11,668 nt of DNA, taken from NCBI RefSeq assembly GCF_040394755.1, contig NZ_JBEBRQ010000064.1; one strand, 5' to 3'. Of the stretch, positions 5,613 to 11,668 are shown piece after piece. The position numbers and the translations under genes were made by a program. The notes below the pieces were generated by a model. The model had not been told where the DNA came from. It did no database searches and saw nothing but the letters and a program-made list of their open reading frames with translations. The DNA comes from Castellaniella defragrans_A (lineage in GTDB: Bacteria > Pseudomonadota > Gammaproteobacteria > Burkholderiales > Burkholderiaceae_B). Within the stretch, counting starts at the first letter, position 1. Each line of letters begins with the position of its first letter.

Positions 5613-7619
5613 TCAGACCGGCGCGGGACGGCGCGCCTGCCTGGCGTGCCACAGGAGGAACAAGGCAGATGCGGCGAAGCCCACATTGTCGGTCCAGGGC
5701 GCCGCGGCCACCAGGAACATGGCCGCGAGGATGACGTAGACGCGCTCGAACCAGCGCAGCGGGGTGATCAGAAAGCCGGTGACCCCCGCGCCCCACAGGC
5801 CGATCGCCAGGATGGCCTTGAAGACGATGTATGCCACGGCCAGCGCGCCGCCGCCTTGCAGCATCAGGGCGGGGCTGTAGACCGCCATGTAGGGGACGAC
5901 GAAGCCGGCCACGGCCACGCGCAGCGCCTGGATGCTGATCTTGAGGCCGTTCTCGCGGGCGATCGGCGCCGCCGCGAAGGCCGCCAGCGCCACCGGCGGC
6001 GTCAGGTCGGCCATGATTCCGAAATAGAACACGAACATGTGCGACACGATCAGGGGAACGCCGAGCTTGAGCAGGATGGGGGCGGCCAGCGAACTGGTGA
6101 TGATGTAGTTCGGAATGGTCGGGATGCCCATGCCCAGCACGAGGCAGGTGATCATCGTCAGGAACAGGGCGAGGAACAAGTTGTTTTCGCCGATGGTGAT
6201 CACCTCGCCGCCGAAGGCCGCGGCCACGCCCGTGAGATTGATGATGCCGATGATGACGCCAACCAGAGCGCAGGCGGCGGCCACGGGCAGGGCATTGCGC
6301 GCGCCTTCGGCCAGCGCCTTGATGGCCAGCCTGAGCGTGTCCAGCCCATGCCCGCGCGTCAGCAGCCAGGCAGCCAGGACCGCCGCGATGACGAAGAAAG
6401 CCGTGACGCCGAAGCGCATGAAGCCGGCGCAGGCAAAGCCCAGCAGCACCCAGAACAGGTAGCGCAGCGCCGCATGGCCCACCCCCTTGATCGTGGCGGC
6501 GCCGAAGATGAGGATGACCGTCAGGCCCAGGCCCACCGTGCCCGAGAACAGGGGCGTATAGCCGGAGAACAACAGGACCACCAGACCGATCAGCGGGATC
6601 AGCAGGAACCAGCGTTCGCGCACGGCTTTCCAGGGGTTCGGGCATTCCGCCTTGGGCAGGCCGAGCAACCCCTTGCGGCCCGCCTCGAGGTGGACCGTCC
6701 AGAACGCCGTTCCGAAATACAGGAGGGCCGGAATGATGGCCGCCTTGACCACCTCGACGTATGGAATGTTCAGTGTCTCGGCCATGATGAAGGCGACGGC
6801 GCCCATGACCGGCGGCATGATCTGGCCGCCCATGCTCGAAGTGGCCTCGACGCCGCCCGCGAAGGCCGATGAATAGCCGAAGCGCTTCATCAGCGGGATC
6901 GTGAACTGGCCCGTGGTCACGACATTGGCGACGCCCGAACCGTTGATCGTGCCCATCAGGCCCGAACTGATCACGGCCACCTTCGCCGGACCGCCGCGCG
7001 AGTGGCCCACCAGGCCCATGGAGAAATCGCTGAACAGGCTGATCATTCCCGCCTGCTCGAGAAAGGCGCCAAACAGAATGAACAGAAAAATATAAGACGA
7101 GGAAACGTAGGTCGGCGTGCCGTAGATACCCTCGACGCCGAAACCCAGGGTGCCGACGATCTGATCGATGCCGTAGCCGCGGTGCATGAACGGGCCCGGC
7201 AGATATTGTCCGAACAGCCCATACAGCAGGAATATCCCGCAGATGATCGGCAGCGCCCGCCCCATGATCCGGCGCGTGGCCTCGAACACCAGAATGATGG
7301 TGAGAACACCGATCACCATGTCGGCGTCGGTCATCTGCCCGGCGCGCGCGGTGAGTTCGGCCTCGTAGATCCAGTGATAGAAGCTCGCGGCGAAGCCCGC
7401 CAGTCCCAGCGTCCAGCTCAAGGCCATGCCCGCGCGGCTGCCGCCTGGATGGAGCGCGAAGATCATCAGCAATACGAAGCCGACGTGTATCGCGCGGATG
7501 ACCTGGCTGGAGATCGGGCTGTACGCGGCCGTCCAGATCTGGAAGCACGAGAAAGCCACCGCGATCCAGAAGATCACGCGCGGCAGGGGCTGGTCAGCCT
7601 GGCTGTGGGAAGCGCTCAT
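5613..7619 (-). CDS. TRAP transporter permease, 4TM/12TM (DctQ-DctM) fusion
   Basis: A 668-residue, very hydrophobic inner-membrane protein that fuses the small (DctQ-like) and large (DctM-like) TRAP permease subunits. TRAP systems import organic solutes using a sodium or proton gradient, with a periplasmic binding protein. Conserved DctM-type blocks are INGSGVANVVTTG (about 225-237), EATSSMGGQIMPPVMG (about 258-273), GMGIPTIPNYIITSS (about 495-510) and FGIMADLTPPVALAAFAAA (about 530-548). The start at 7619 has AGGAGC seven bases upstream (7632-7627). The gene lies 89 bases after the TAXI binding protein and is followed directly by DUF1850, a standard TAXI-TRAP operon. The substrate cannot be read from sequence. 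The length is slightly on the short side for this fused class. Confidence 0.93.
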   Translation of the reverse strand: MSASHSQADQPLPRVIFWIAVAFSCFQIWTAAYSPISSQVIRAIHVGFVLLMIFALHPGGSRAGMALSWTLGLAGFAASFYHWIYEAELTARAGQMTDADMVIGVLTIILVFEATRRIMGRALPIICGIFLLYGLFGQYLPGPFMHRGYGIDQIVGTLGFGVEGIYGTPTYVSSSYIFLFILFGAFLEQAGMISLFSDFSMGLVGHSRGGPAKVAVISSGLMGTINGSGVANVVTTGQFTIPLMKRFGYSSAFAGGVEATSSMGGQIMPPVMGAVAFIMAETLNIPYVEVVKAAIIPALLYFGTAFWTVHLEAGRKGLLGLPKAECPNPWKAVRERWFLLIPLIGLVVLLFSGYTPLFSGTVGLGLTVILIFGAATIKGVGHAALRYLFWVLLGFACAGFMRFGVTAFFVIAAVLAAWLLTRGHGLDTLRLAIKALAEGARNALPVAAACALVGVIIGIINLTGVAAAFGGEVITIGENNLFLALFLTMITCLVLGMGIPTIPNYIITSSLAAPILLKLGVPLIVSHMFVFYFGIMADLTPPVALAAFAAAPIARENGLKISIQALRVAVAGFVVPYMAVYSPALMLQGGGALAVAYIVFKAILAIGLWGAGVTGFLITPLRWFERVYVILAAMFLVAAAPWTDNVGFAASALFLLWHARQARRPAPV

Positions 7620-7640
7620 GTGTCGGGCTCCTGTTCAGGG

Positions 7641-7684
7641 AAAAGGCGGTTCGGACTGGCCGCATGAACCGCCCCGCGCCTTTT
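7641..7684 (-). terminator. Intercistronic hairpin with T-tract (attenuator between binding protein and permease)
   Basis: Read on the minus strand, GGCGGTTC (7673-7666) pairs perfectly with GAACCGCC (7652-7645) around a 13-base loop and is followed at once by TTTT (7644-7641). A competing stem is possible: AAAAGGCG (minus 7684-7677) with CGCCTTTT (minus 7648-7641). It sits in the 89-base gap between two genes that must be co-expressed. It is therefore more likely a partial terminator or mRNA-stabilising hairpin that lets the binding protein be made in excess than an operon end. Confidence 0.55.
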
Positions 7685-7708
7685 GATGCCGGCTGCTGGA
7701 GGGGCCTG

Positions 7709-8665
7709 TCACTTGATCAGGCCGACCTCCTTGTAATAGCGCTCGGCGCCCGGATGCAGGGGCACGGGCATGCCCTTGAGGGCGTTTTCGAGCTTGATCG
7801 CCTTGGCGGCGTTGTGGGCCGCGGCCAGGGTATCGAGGTTTGCGTACAGCGCCTTGGTCATCTGGTAGGCGAGGTCGTCGCTGACGTCGCTTTGCGTGAT
7901 GAGGAAATTGGGTACCGCGGCGGTCGGCGTATCGGCGGTCTGGCCCTCGTAGGTGTTGGCCGGGATCGTGGCGGGCTGGTAGGCGTCGTTGCCGATCCGG
8001 GCGATCACATCGGCCGGAATGGGCACGATGACGATCTGGACCGAGGAAGCCAGGTCGCGGATCGAGGAAACGCCCAGACCCGCCGATTGCAGGGTCACAT
8101 CGAGCTGGCGGTTTTTCATCAGCTCGACGGACTCGCCGAAGGGCAGGTATTCGACCTTGTCGAAATCGGCGTAGCTCAGGCCGGCGGCCTTGAGCACGGC
8201 GCGCGCGTTGAGTTCGGTGCCCGAGCGCGCGGCGCCCACCGAGATGCGCTTGCCCTTGAGATCGGCCAGAGTCCTGATTCCCGAGTCGGCATTCGCGACG
8301 ATCTGGATGTAATTGTTGTAGGTAGCCGACAGCCCGCGCAGCTTGGTCAGCGGCGCCTTGAAGCCCGCCTCGGCATTGCCGGTGTAGGCGTCGGAGACTG
8401 TGTCGGCCAGGGCAAAGGCGAGTTCGCCGCGGCCGGCCTGCAGCAGGTTCATGTTTTCGGCCGAGGCCTTGGTGACCTGCGCCGTCGATTTCGCGCCTGG
8501 GATTTCCTTGTTGTAGATCTGGGATAGCGCCACCCCCAGCGGGTAGTACACACCGCTTTGTCCGCCAGTGAGAATAGTGATGAACGCTGTCTGCGCGTGC
8601 GCCGGACTCGTTACGATGGCGGTTGCGGCCAGGGCAATCGTTGCAAGCCATTTCGTCAATTGCAT
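7709..8665 (-). CDS. TAXI-family TRAP transporter solute-binding protein
   Basis: A 318-residue periplasmic binding protein of the TAXI (TRAP-associated extracytoplasmic immunogenic) family. I chose the ATG at 8665 because AAAGGAGG lies just upstream (GGAGG at 8674-8670). The frame extends further to a TTG at 8686, but that would place the ribosome-binding site inside the gene. From 8665 a signal peptide is clear: Lys at 5, hydrophobic core, then cleavage after AHA in SPAHAQTAF. Family blocks include ILTGGQSGVYYPLG near the mature N-terminus, LKGKRISVGAARSGTELNA in the middle and YLPFGESVELMKNRQLDVTL after it. It leads the operon with the fused permease and DUF1850. TAXI proteins are reported to bind dicarboxylates, glutamate-like or other small acids; the ligand here is unknown. 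Confidence 0.93.
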   Translation of the reverse strand: MQLTKWLATIALAATAIVTSPAHAQTAFITILTGGQSGVYYPLGVALSQIYNKEIPGAKSTAQVTKASAENMNLLQAGRGELAFALADTVSDAYTGNAEAGFKAPLTKLRGLSATYNNYIQIVANADSGIRTLADLKGKRISVGAARSGTELNARAVLKAAGLSYADFDKVEYLPFGESVELMKNRQLDVTLQSAGLGVSSIRDLASSVQIVIVPIPADVIARIGNDAYQPATIPANTYEGQTADTPTAAVPNFLITQSDVSDDLAYQMTKALYANLDTLAAAHNAAKAIKLENALKGMPVPLHPGAERYYKEVGLIK

Positions 8666-8734
8666 GCTGCCTCCTTTATGTCTCAACTTTTGGTTGAAGA
8701 TCCGGGTCGTTTATGATCGTATCAGGGAATACTC
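8666..8734. promoter_or_regulatory. Divergent promoter region of the TRAP operon and thpR
   Basis: These 69 bases must hold the promoters of two divergent transcripts. An interrupted palindrome TGATCGTATCA (8714-8724, arms TGAT/ATCA) and a small inverted repeat TCAAC-N5-GTTGA (8683-8697) are visible and could be operators. TATGAT (8712-8717) is a possible -10 for the plus strand, but it lies very close to the start codon. I cannot define either promoter with confidence, and no regulator gene is in the window. Confidence 0.35.
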
Positions 8735-9322
8735 ATGACAGAATACGGTAATCACCCTAAGAAACTTCCGAACGGGTCCGGCGCTGCACCCAGGCGCCTG
8801 TTCGTGGCGCTGTGGCCCGATCCGGCGACGGTGCGGGCGCTGTCGCGCCAGGCGGCGCGCGCGCATGCGCTGTGCGGCGGCCGGCCGATGCGCGCCGATA
8901 CGCTGCACCTGACTTTGGCGTTTCTCGGGACGGTCGCGGGCGATCGGATCGCATCCCTGCGCGCCATGGTCCGGTCCTGGACGCCGCGCGGGGGCGAGCT
9001 GGTTCTGGACCGTGTCGGGCGCTTCAAGGGGCCGCGCATTGTCTGGGCCGGGCCTGCGGACCCCTGGCCCGCATGGTTGGATGCCTTGTATATGGACCTG
9101 TGGGATCGCCTGGGCCGCCTGGGTTTTGCGGGCGCGGGCGACAGGTTCAGACCCCATGTGTCGCTGCTGCGCAAAGCGGGGCCGGCGGACCTCGCGCCCC
9201 TGGCCGGTGAACGGCCCATCGTCTGGCGGCCGCGGCGTTGCGTCCTCGTGGCCTCCGTGCCGCGCGAAACCGGCTCGTATTATGAGCCGCTGGCCGAGTG
9301 CCCGGTGACTCCGGACGGCTGA
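8735..9322 (+). CDS. thpR: RNA 2',3'-cyclic phosphodiesterase / 2'-5' RNA ligase (ThpR)
   Basis: A 195-residue cytoplasmic enzyme of the 2H phosphoesterase superfamily. ThpR/LigT proteins hydrolyse 2',3'-cyclic phosphates at RNA ends and can join tRNA half-molecules with a 2'-5' link in vitro. Both catalytic motifs are present: H-L-T (58-60, in LHLTLAFLG) and H-V-S (141-143, in RPHVSLLRK). The second has Ser in place of the more usual Thr, a common variant. The domain begins at RLFVALWPDP (21-30), so the first ~20 residues are a polar extension. ATG at 8735 is preceded by CAGGGA. It stands alone, divergent from the TRAP operon and convergent with the peroxidase gene, and its neighbours do not point to a special role. 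Confidence 0.9.
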   Translation: MTEYGNHPKKLPNGSGAAPRRLFVALWPDPATVRALSRQAARAHALCGGRPMRADTLHLTLAFLGTVAGDRIASLRAMVRSWTPRGGELVLDRVGRFKGPRIVWAGPADPWPAWLDALYMDLWDRLGRLGFAGAGDRFRPHVSLLRKAGPADLAPLAGERPIVWRPRRCVLVASVPRETGSYYEPLAECPVTPDG

Positions 9323-9360
9323 TCGCGCGTCACCACGTCCCGTGCCGTGCCGCCCATATG

Positions 9361-9395
9361 CACCGCGGGCCCGGTGGAGATCCGGGCCCGCGGTG
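9361..9395. terminator. Strong 14-bp hairpin between convergent genes
   Basis: CACCGCGGGCCCGG (9361-9374) and CCGGGCCCGCGGTG (9382-9395) form a perfect 14-base-pair, almost all-GC stem with a seven-base loop. It lies in the 116-base gap between the thpR and peroxidase stops. A T-tract is lacking on both sides, but the stem is strong enough to act as a two-way termination or transcript-end structure. Confidence 0.6.
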
Positions 9396-9438
9396 ATGTC
9401 GAGACTGCGCGGAGAACGTCACATCCCCCCGCAGGCGC

Positions 9439-10491
9439 CTACTTTTCCGGGCGCGGCGTCGAGCTCGTGCTCGGCGGCAGCGTCGGGTACACGACCTTGG
9501 GCTGTTCGCCGGTCAGGGTATGCAGGAACTGCGTGATGGCCTTGACCTCGCCCTCGTCCAGTTCCTGTCCGAGCTGGCTCGAACCCATGATGGCCACGGC
9601 CTGTTCCAGGGACCAGACGTCGCCGCTATGGAAGTATGGCGCCGTCAGCGCGATGTTGCGCAGCGGGCCGGCACGGAATACATATTCGTCGCTGGCCGTA
9701 TTGGTCACGGTGAAGCGGCCCTTGTCGTCCGGCGGCAGAACCTCGGCGCCGGGCTTCTTGACCACGCCGAAGGGGAAGTATCCCTGTCCGCCGACGTTCA
9801 CCCCTTGGTGACAGGCCACGCAGCCCTTGCTCATGAACAGGTGCAGGCCCTCGAGTTCGGTGACCTCCAGCGTTTCCTTGCCGCCCAGCCACTGGTCGAA
9901 GCGCGAGTTCGGCGTCACCAGCGTGCTTTCAAAAGCCTCGATGGCATGCGCCATGTTCTCGAAATGCACCGGATCCTTTTCATTGGGGAAGGCGCGCGCG
10001 AACATCTCGACGTATTCGGGCAGGCTCTTGAGCGTGATCTCGACCTGGTCGGGCGTATTGTTCATTTCGACGCTGGCCTGCACGGGCCCCTTGGCCTGCT
10101 CTTTCAGATCCGCGGCGCGCCCGTCCCAGAATTGCGCGCTGTTGAACACCGCGTTCAGCACGGTCGGGGAATTGCGCGGGCCATGCTGCCAGCCGTGGCC
10201 GATCGAGGTCTGGATATTGTCCGAGCCGCCGGTGCCGACGCTGTGACAGGAGTTGCAACTGATGATGTGGCTGCGCGACAGGCGCGGCTCGAAGAACAGC
10301 CATTTGCCCAGTTCGATCTCGGGCTCGGTGATCTTGCGTTCCTGGATGACGGTGGCGGCATCCGGAATGGGCTGGAAGAATTGCTGCGCGGTCGTGCGTA
10401 GTTCGGCCGACGACGGTATGTCGGCCGCTTTGGCGGCGGGGATGCACAGGGCGAGGGTAGTTGCCAGTGCGAGGGCGGAACGTTTGTCCAT
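9439..10491 (-). CDS. Di-heme cytochrome c peroxidase (CCP/MauG family)
   Basis: A 350-residue periplasmic di-heme protein that reduces hydrogen peroxide to water with electrons from c-type cytochromes or quinol. A signal peptide (Lys3-Arg4, hydrophobic 5-18, cleavage near AKA|AD at 21-24) precedes two heme-binding motifs, CNSCH (79-83) and CVACH (224-228). Between them is the conserved block RNSPTVLNAVFNSAQFWDGR (106-125). Near the end, APYFHSG (284-290) and MGSSQLG (302-308) hold the usual axial-ligand Met region of the electron-transfer heme. The length is normal for bacterial CcpA-type enzymes, and it has neither the extra N-terminal heme of YhjA nor a clear MauG signature. The start at 10491 has AGGG seven bases upstream. 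A perfect FNR-type box lies 61 bases upstream, so induction at low oxygen is expected. It is probably monocistronic. Confidence 0.93.
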   Translation of the reverse strand: MDKRSALALATTLALCIPAAKAADIPSSAELRTTAQQFFQPIPDAATVIQERKITEPEIELGKWLFFEPRLSRSHIISCNSCHSVGTGGSDNIQTSIGHGWQHGPRNSPTVLNAVFNSAQFWDGRAADLKEQAKGPVQASVEMNNTPDQVEITLKSLPEYVEMFARAFPNEKDPVHFENMAHAIEAFESTLVTPNSRFDQWLGGKETLEVTELEGLHLFMSKGCVACHQGVNVGGQGYFPFGVVKKPGAEVLPPDDKGRFTVTNTASDEYVFRAGPLRNIALTAPYFHSGDVWSLEQAVAIMGSSQLGQELDEGEVKAITQFLHTLTGEQPKVVYPTLPPSTSSTPRPEK

Positions 10492-10518
10492 GGAATATCC
10501 CTTTCATGTTACGGGTAT

Positions 10519-10535
10519 CCATGATGTAAACATGG
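10519..10535. repeat. Imperfect palindrome in the peroxidase leader
   Basis: CCATGATGTAAACATGG has five-base arms (CCATG/CATGG) and an inner ATGT-AA-ACAT. It falls where the -10 region of an FNR-dependent promoter would lie, since TTACAT (minus 10529-10524) is spaced correctly from the box. It may simply be promoter sequence or an operator for a second regulator. Confidence 0.3.
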
Positions 10536-10551
10536 TTGTTACGTTCTGATA

Positions 10552-10565
10552 TTGATGTCGATCAA
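10552..10565 (-). promoter_or_regulatory. FNR/ANR-type binding site upstream of the peroxidase gene
   Basis: TTGATGTCGATCAA is a perfect match to the FNR/ANR/DNR consensus TTGAT-N4-ATCAA. Its centre (10558.5) is 67 bases upstream of the peroxidase ATG. A class II promoter with the site at -41.5 would start transcription near 10517 and leave a leader of about 25 bases. FNR-type control of cytochrome c peroxidase genes is known in other proteobacteria, so oxygen-limited activation is the expected regulation. Confidence 0.8.
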
Positions 10566-10640
10566 AATACACGTGACTCGCAAAATCAGGCGGTGGCGGA
10601 CGCCGGGTTTCTCATGGTCCGTGACGGGCTCGGCCGCGGG

Positions 10641-10671
10641 AAAGCAAAACGCCAACCTTGATGGTTGGCGT
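10641..10671 (-). terminator. Intrinsic terminator after tRNA-Thr
   Basis: On the minus strand ACGCCAACC pairs with GGTTGGCGT (plus arms 10649-10657 and 10663-10671) as a nine-base-pair stem with a five-base loop. It is followed by TTT-GC-TTT (to 10641). It lies 17 bases after the tRNA 3' end and would end both a tRNA transcript and any sspA-sspB-tRNA read-through. Confidence 0.8.
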
Positions 10672-10687
10672 CATGACTTGATTCAAC

Positions 10688-10763
10688 TGGTGCCGGCTAG
10701 AGGAGTCGAACCCCCGACCTTCGCATTACAAGTGCGCTGCTCTACCAACTGAGCTAAGCCGGC
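10688..10763 (-). tRNA. tRNA-Thr(UGU)
   Basis: A 76-base tRNA with encoded CCA (10690-10688). The seven-pair acceptor stem is perfect (GCCGGCT/AGCCGGC), with GCTC/GAGC D-stem, TTCGACT T-loop and anticodon TGT (minus 10730-10728), which reads ACA and related Thr codons. The anticodon stem has an opposed G27-A43 at its top and four good pairs below. The T-stem has two G-T pairs. It begins 31 bases after the sspB stop and may be co-transcribed with it or use its own promoter. Confidence 0.95.
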
Positions 10764-10772
10764 AAGGCTGCT

Positions 10773-10778
10773 ATTCTA
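10773..10778 (-). promoter_or_regulatory. Possible -10 box of a tRNA-Thr promoter
   Basis: TAGAAT on the minus strand lies ten bases before the tRNA 5' end, in the sspB-tRNA gap, and is 5 of 6 to the -10 consensus. I see no good -35 at the right distance inside the sspB 3' end, so a separate promoter is only a suggestion. Confidence 0.3.
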
Positions 10779-10794
10779 CAGGAAGCCCCCTCGC

Positions 10795-11232
10795 CTATTT
10801 GATGACTTTCAGCCGGGGAGGCTTGGGGTCATTGGGCTCGTCGCCCGTCGGTGATGGATTGCGCGCAGGCTTGGGGCCCGCATCCGTGCCGCCATCCGGC
10901 CCGCCTGGGTAGGGTTGTGACTCGACCACCTCGAAGCCCATGCCGGCGCCCGTCTCGCGGGCGTAGATGGCCGCCACCGCCGCCACGGGGACGAACAGGT
11001 GTTCGGTGACGCCGCTGAAGCGGGCCTCGAACTCGATGTAGTCGTTGCCGATGACCAGCCGGTTGGTGGCCAGGGGGCTGATGTTCAGGGTGATCTGGCC
11101 GTCATGGATGTGCGCTGCGGGAACGGCGGTGTTGGCATCGACGGTGACGACGATATGCGGTGTGTAGCCGTTGTCCATACACCATTCGTGCAGGGCGCGG
11201 ATCAGGTAGGGTTTGGTGGAGGCTTCCTGCAT
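10795..11232 (-). CDS. sspB: ClpXP protease specificity-enhancing factor SspB
   Basis: A 145-residue adaptor that tethers ssrA-tagged and some other substrates (such as the RseA fragment in E. coli) to the ClpXP protease. The N-terminal substrate-binding domain (about 6-104) is well conserved: PYLIRALHEWCMDNGYTPHI, DGQITLNISPLATNRL and AAVAAIYARETGAGMGFE. A Pro/Gly-rich flexible linker (about 107-138) follows. The last residues, PPRLKVIK, resemble the ClpX-binding tail of E. coli SspB (ending ALRVVK). I start it at the ATG at 11232, which begins three bases after the sspA stop; the frame runs further upstream only as overlap with sspA. A ribosome-binding site is not obvious, so translational coupling with sspA is likely. 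Confidence 0.93.
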   Translation of the reverse strand: MQEASTKPYLIRALHEWCMDNGYTPHIVVTVDANTAVPAAHIHDGQITLNISPLATNRLVIGNDYIEFEARFSGVTEHLFVPVAAVAAIYARETGAGMGFEVVESQPYPGGPDGGTDAGPKPARNPSPTGDEPNDPKPPRLKVIK

Positions 11233-11234
11233 GC

Positions 11235-11668
11235 TCAGCGCCGCATCACTTTTTCGGATGGGGTCAGCGATTCGATGTAGGCCGGGCGCGAGAACAGGCG
11301 TTCGGCGTATTTCTGGATCGGCGCGGCGCTCTTGGGCAGTTCGATCTCGTAGTGGTCCAGGCGCCACAGCAGCGGGGCGATGGCGACGTCGAGCATCGAG
11401 AACTCCTCGCCCAGCATGAATTTGTTCTTGACCAGCAGAGGGGCGAGCTGGGACAGGCGGTCGCGGATGTTGTTGCGCGCGGCATCGCGGACCTTGTTGT
11501 CGGTCTGGTTGCGGTTTTCGAGCCTGGAGACATGCACGAACAGTTCCTTTTCGAAGTTATACAGGAACAGTCGGGTGCGCGCCCGCATGATGGGGTCGGC
11601 CGGCATCAGTTGCGGATGCGGGAAGCGCTCGTCGATGTACTCGTTGATGATGTTCGATTCGTACAGGA
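11235..11668 (-). CDS. sspA: Stringent starvation protein A (SspA), 5' end cut by the window
   Basis: The C-terminal ~144 residues of a glutathione-S-transferase-fold protein that binds RNA polymerase in E. coli and acts in stress and acid response. The readable part begins with LYESNIINEYIDERFPHPQL, the hallmark end of the thioredoxin-like domain of SspA. The all-helical domain follows, including NKFMLGEEFSMLDVAIAPLLWRL and a terminal SRPAYIESLTPSEKVMRR. The reading frame is open to the window edge (first full codon at 11666), and about 60 residues plus the start are missing. The stop lies two bases before the sspB ATG, the usual sspA-sspB operon. Confidence 0.93.
   Translation of the reverse strand, partial: LYESNIINEYIDERFPHPQLMPADPIMRARTRLFLYNFEKELFVHVSRLENRNQTDNKVRDAARNNIRDRLSQLAPLLVKNKFMLGEEFSMLDVAIAPLLWRLDHYEIELPKSAAPIQKYAERLFSRPAYIESLTPSEKVMRR

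Noticed and set aside
5646..6872. Long plus-strand open frame opposite the TRAP permease
   Set aside because: Its translation is dominated by His, Gln, Asp and Arg, the antisense reflection of a hydrophobic membrane protein, with no ribosome-binding site.
10552..10752. Small plus-strand open frame (66 codons) across the FNR box and tRNA
   Set aside because: It runs antisense through the terminator and tRNA, lacks a ribosome-binding site and has no recognisable product.
11233..11367. Upstream extension of sspB to a longer N-terminus
   Set aside because: The extra residues only overlap sspA in another frame. The conserved SspB domain starts at the ATG at 11232.
1..11668. CRISPR array, insertion sequence or prophage
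   Set aside because: I found no direct-repeat array, transposase, integrase or terminal inverted repeats. The tRNA is not flanked by an attachment-site-like duplicate in the window.

Overview
The window is GC-rich chromosomal DNA, most likely from a betaproteobacterium of the order Burkholderiales. An Alcaligenaceae member (the Bordetella/Achromobacter group) fits best. The reasons are the sspA-sspB-tRNA-Thr(UGU) block at the right edge, the TAXI-type TRAP transporter with a DUF1850 gene, and the high-GC codon use. The genus is inference from memory of gene families and gene order; no search was run.

Layout, left to right. Positions 1-236 are a leader region with no gene I can support. It ends in an AT-rich promoter overlapped by a strong Fur-box match. 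Next comes a three-gene plus-strand operon (237-5150): a 1321-residue CobN/HmuS-family chelatase with a signal peptide and a C-terminal membrane anchor, an ExbB/TolQ/MotA-like proton channel, and a DUF2149 protein that looks like an ExbD/TolR-type stator. It converges on a minus-strand operon (8665 to 5197) made of a TAXI-family solute-binding protein, a fused TRAP permease and a DUF1850 protein. A terminator-like hairpin lies between the binding-protein and permease genes. Divergent from that operon is thpR (2'-5' RNA ligase / RNA cyclic phosphodiesterase). A convergent minus-strand gene encodes a di-heme cytochrome c peroxidase, and its upstream region holds a perfect FNR/ANR-type box. The right end, all on the minus strand, carries sspA (cut by the window edge), sspB, tRNA-Thr(UGU) and a good intrinsic terminator.

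The most interesting unit is the first operon. Class I chelatase large subunits of the CobN/ChlH type normally work in the cytoplasm with AAA+ ATPase partners. Here the subunit appears to be exported and membrane-tethered, and it is coupled in one Fur-type operon to an ExbB/ExbD-like pair instead of ATPases. This is the arrangement of the HmuS-(T)-U-V genes of Bacteroidetes haem-uptake loci. It suggests a system, driven by proton-motive force, that handles metal-tetrapyrroles (haem iron removal or cobalamin/porphyrin handling) at the periplasmic face under iron limitation. The other operons are conventional: C4/C5-type or amino-acid-like solute uptake (substrate unknown), peroxide removal at low oxygen, and stringent-response or ClpXP adaptor functions.
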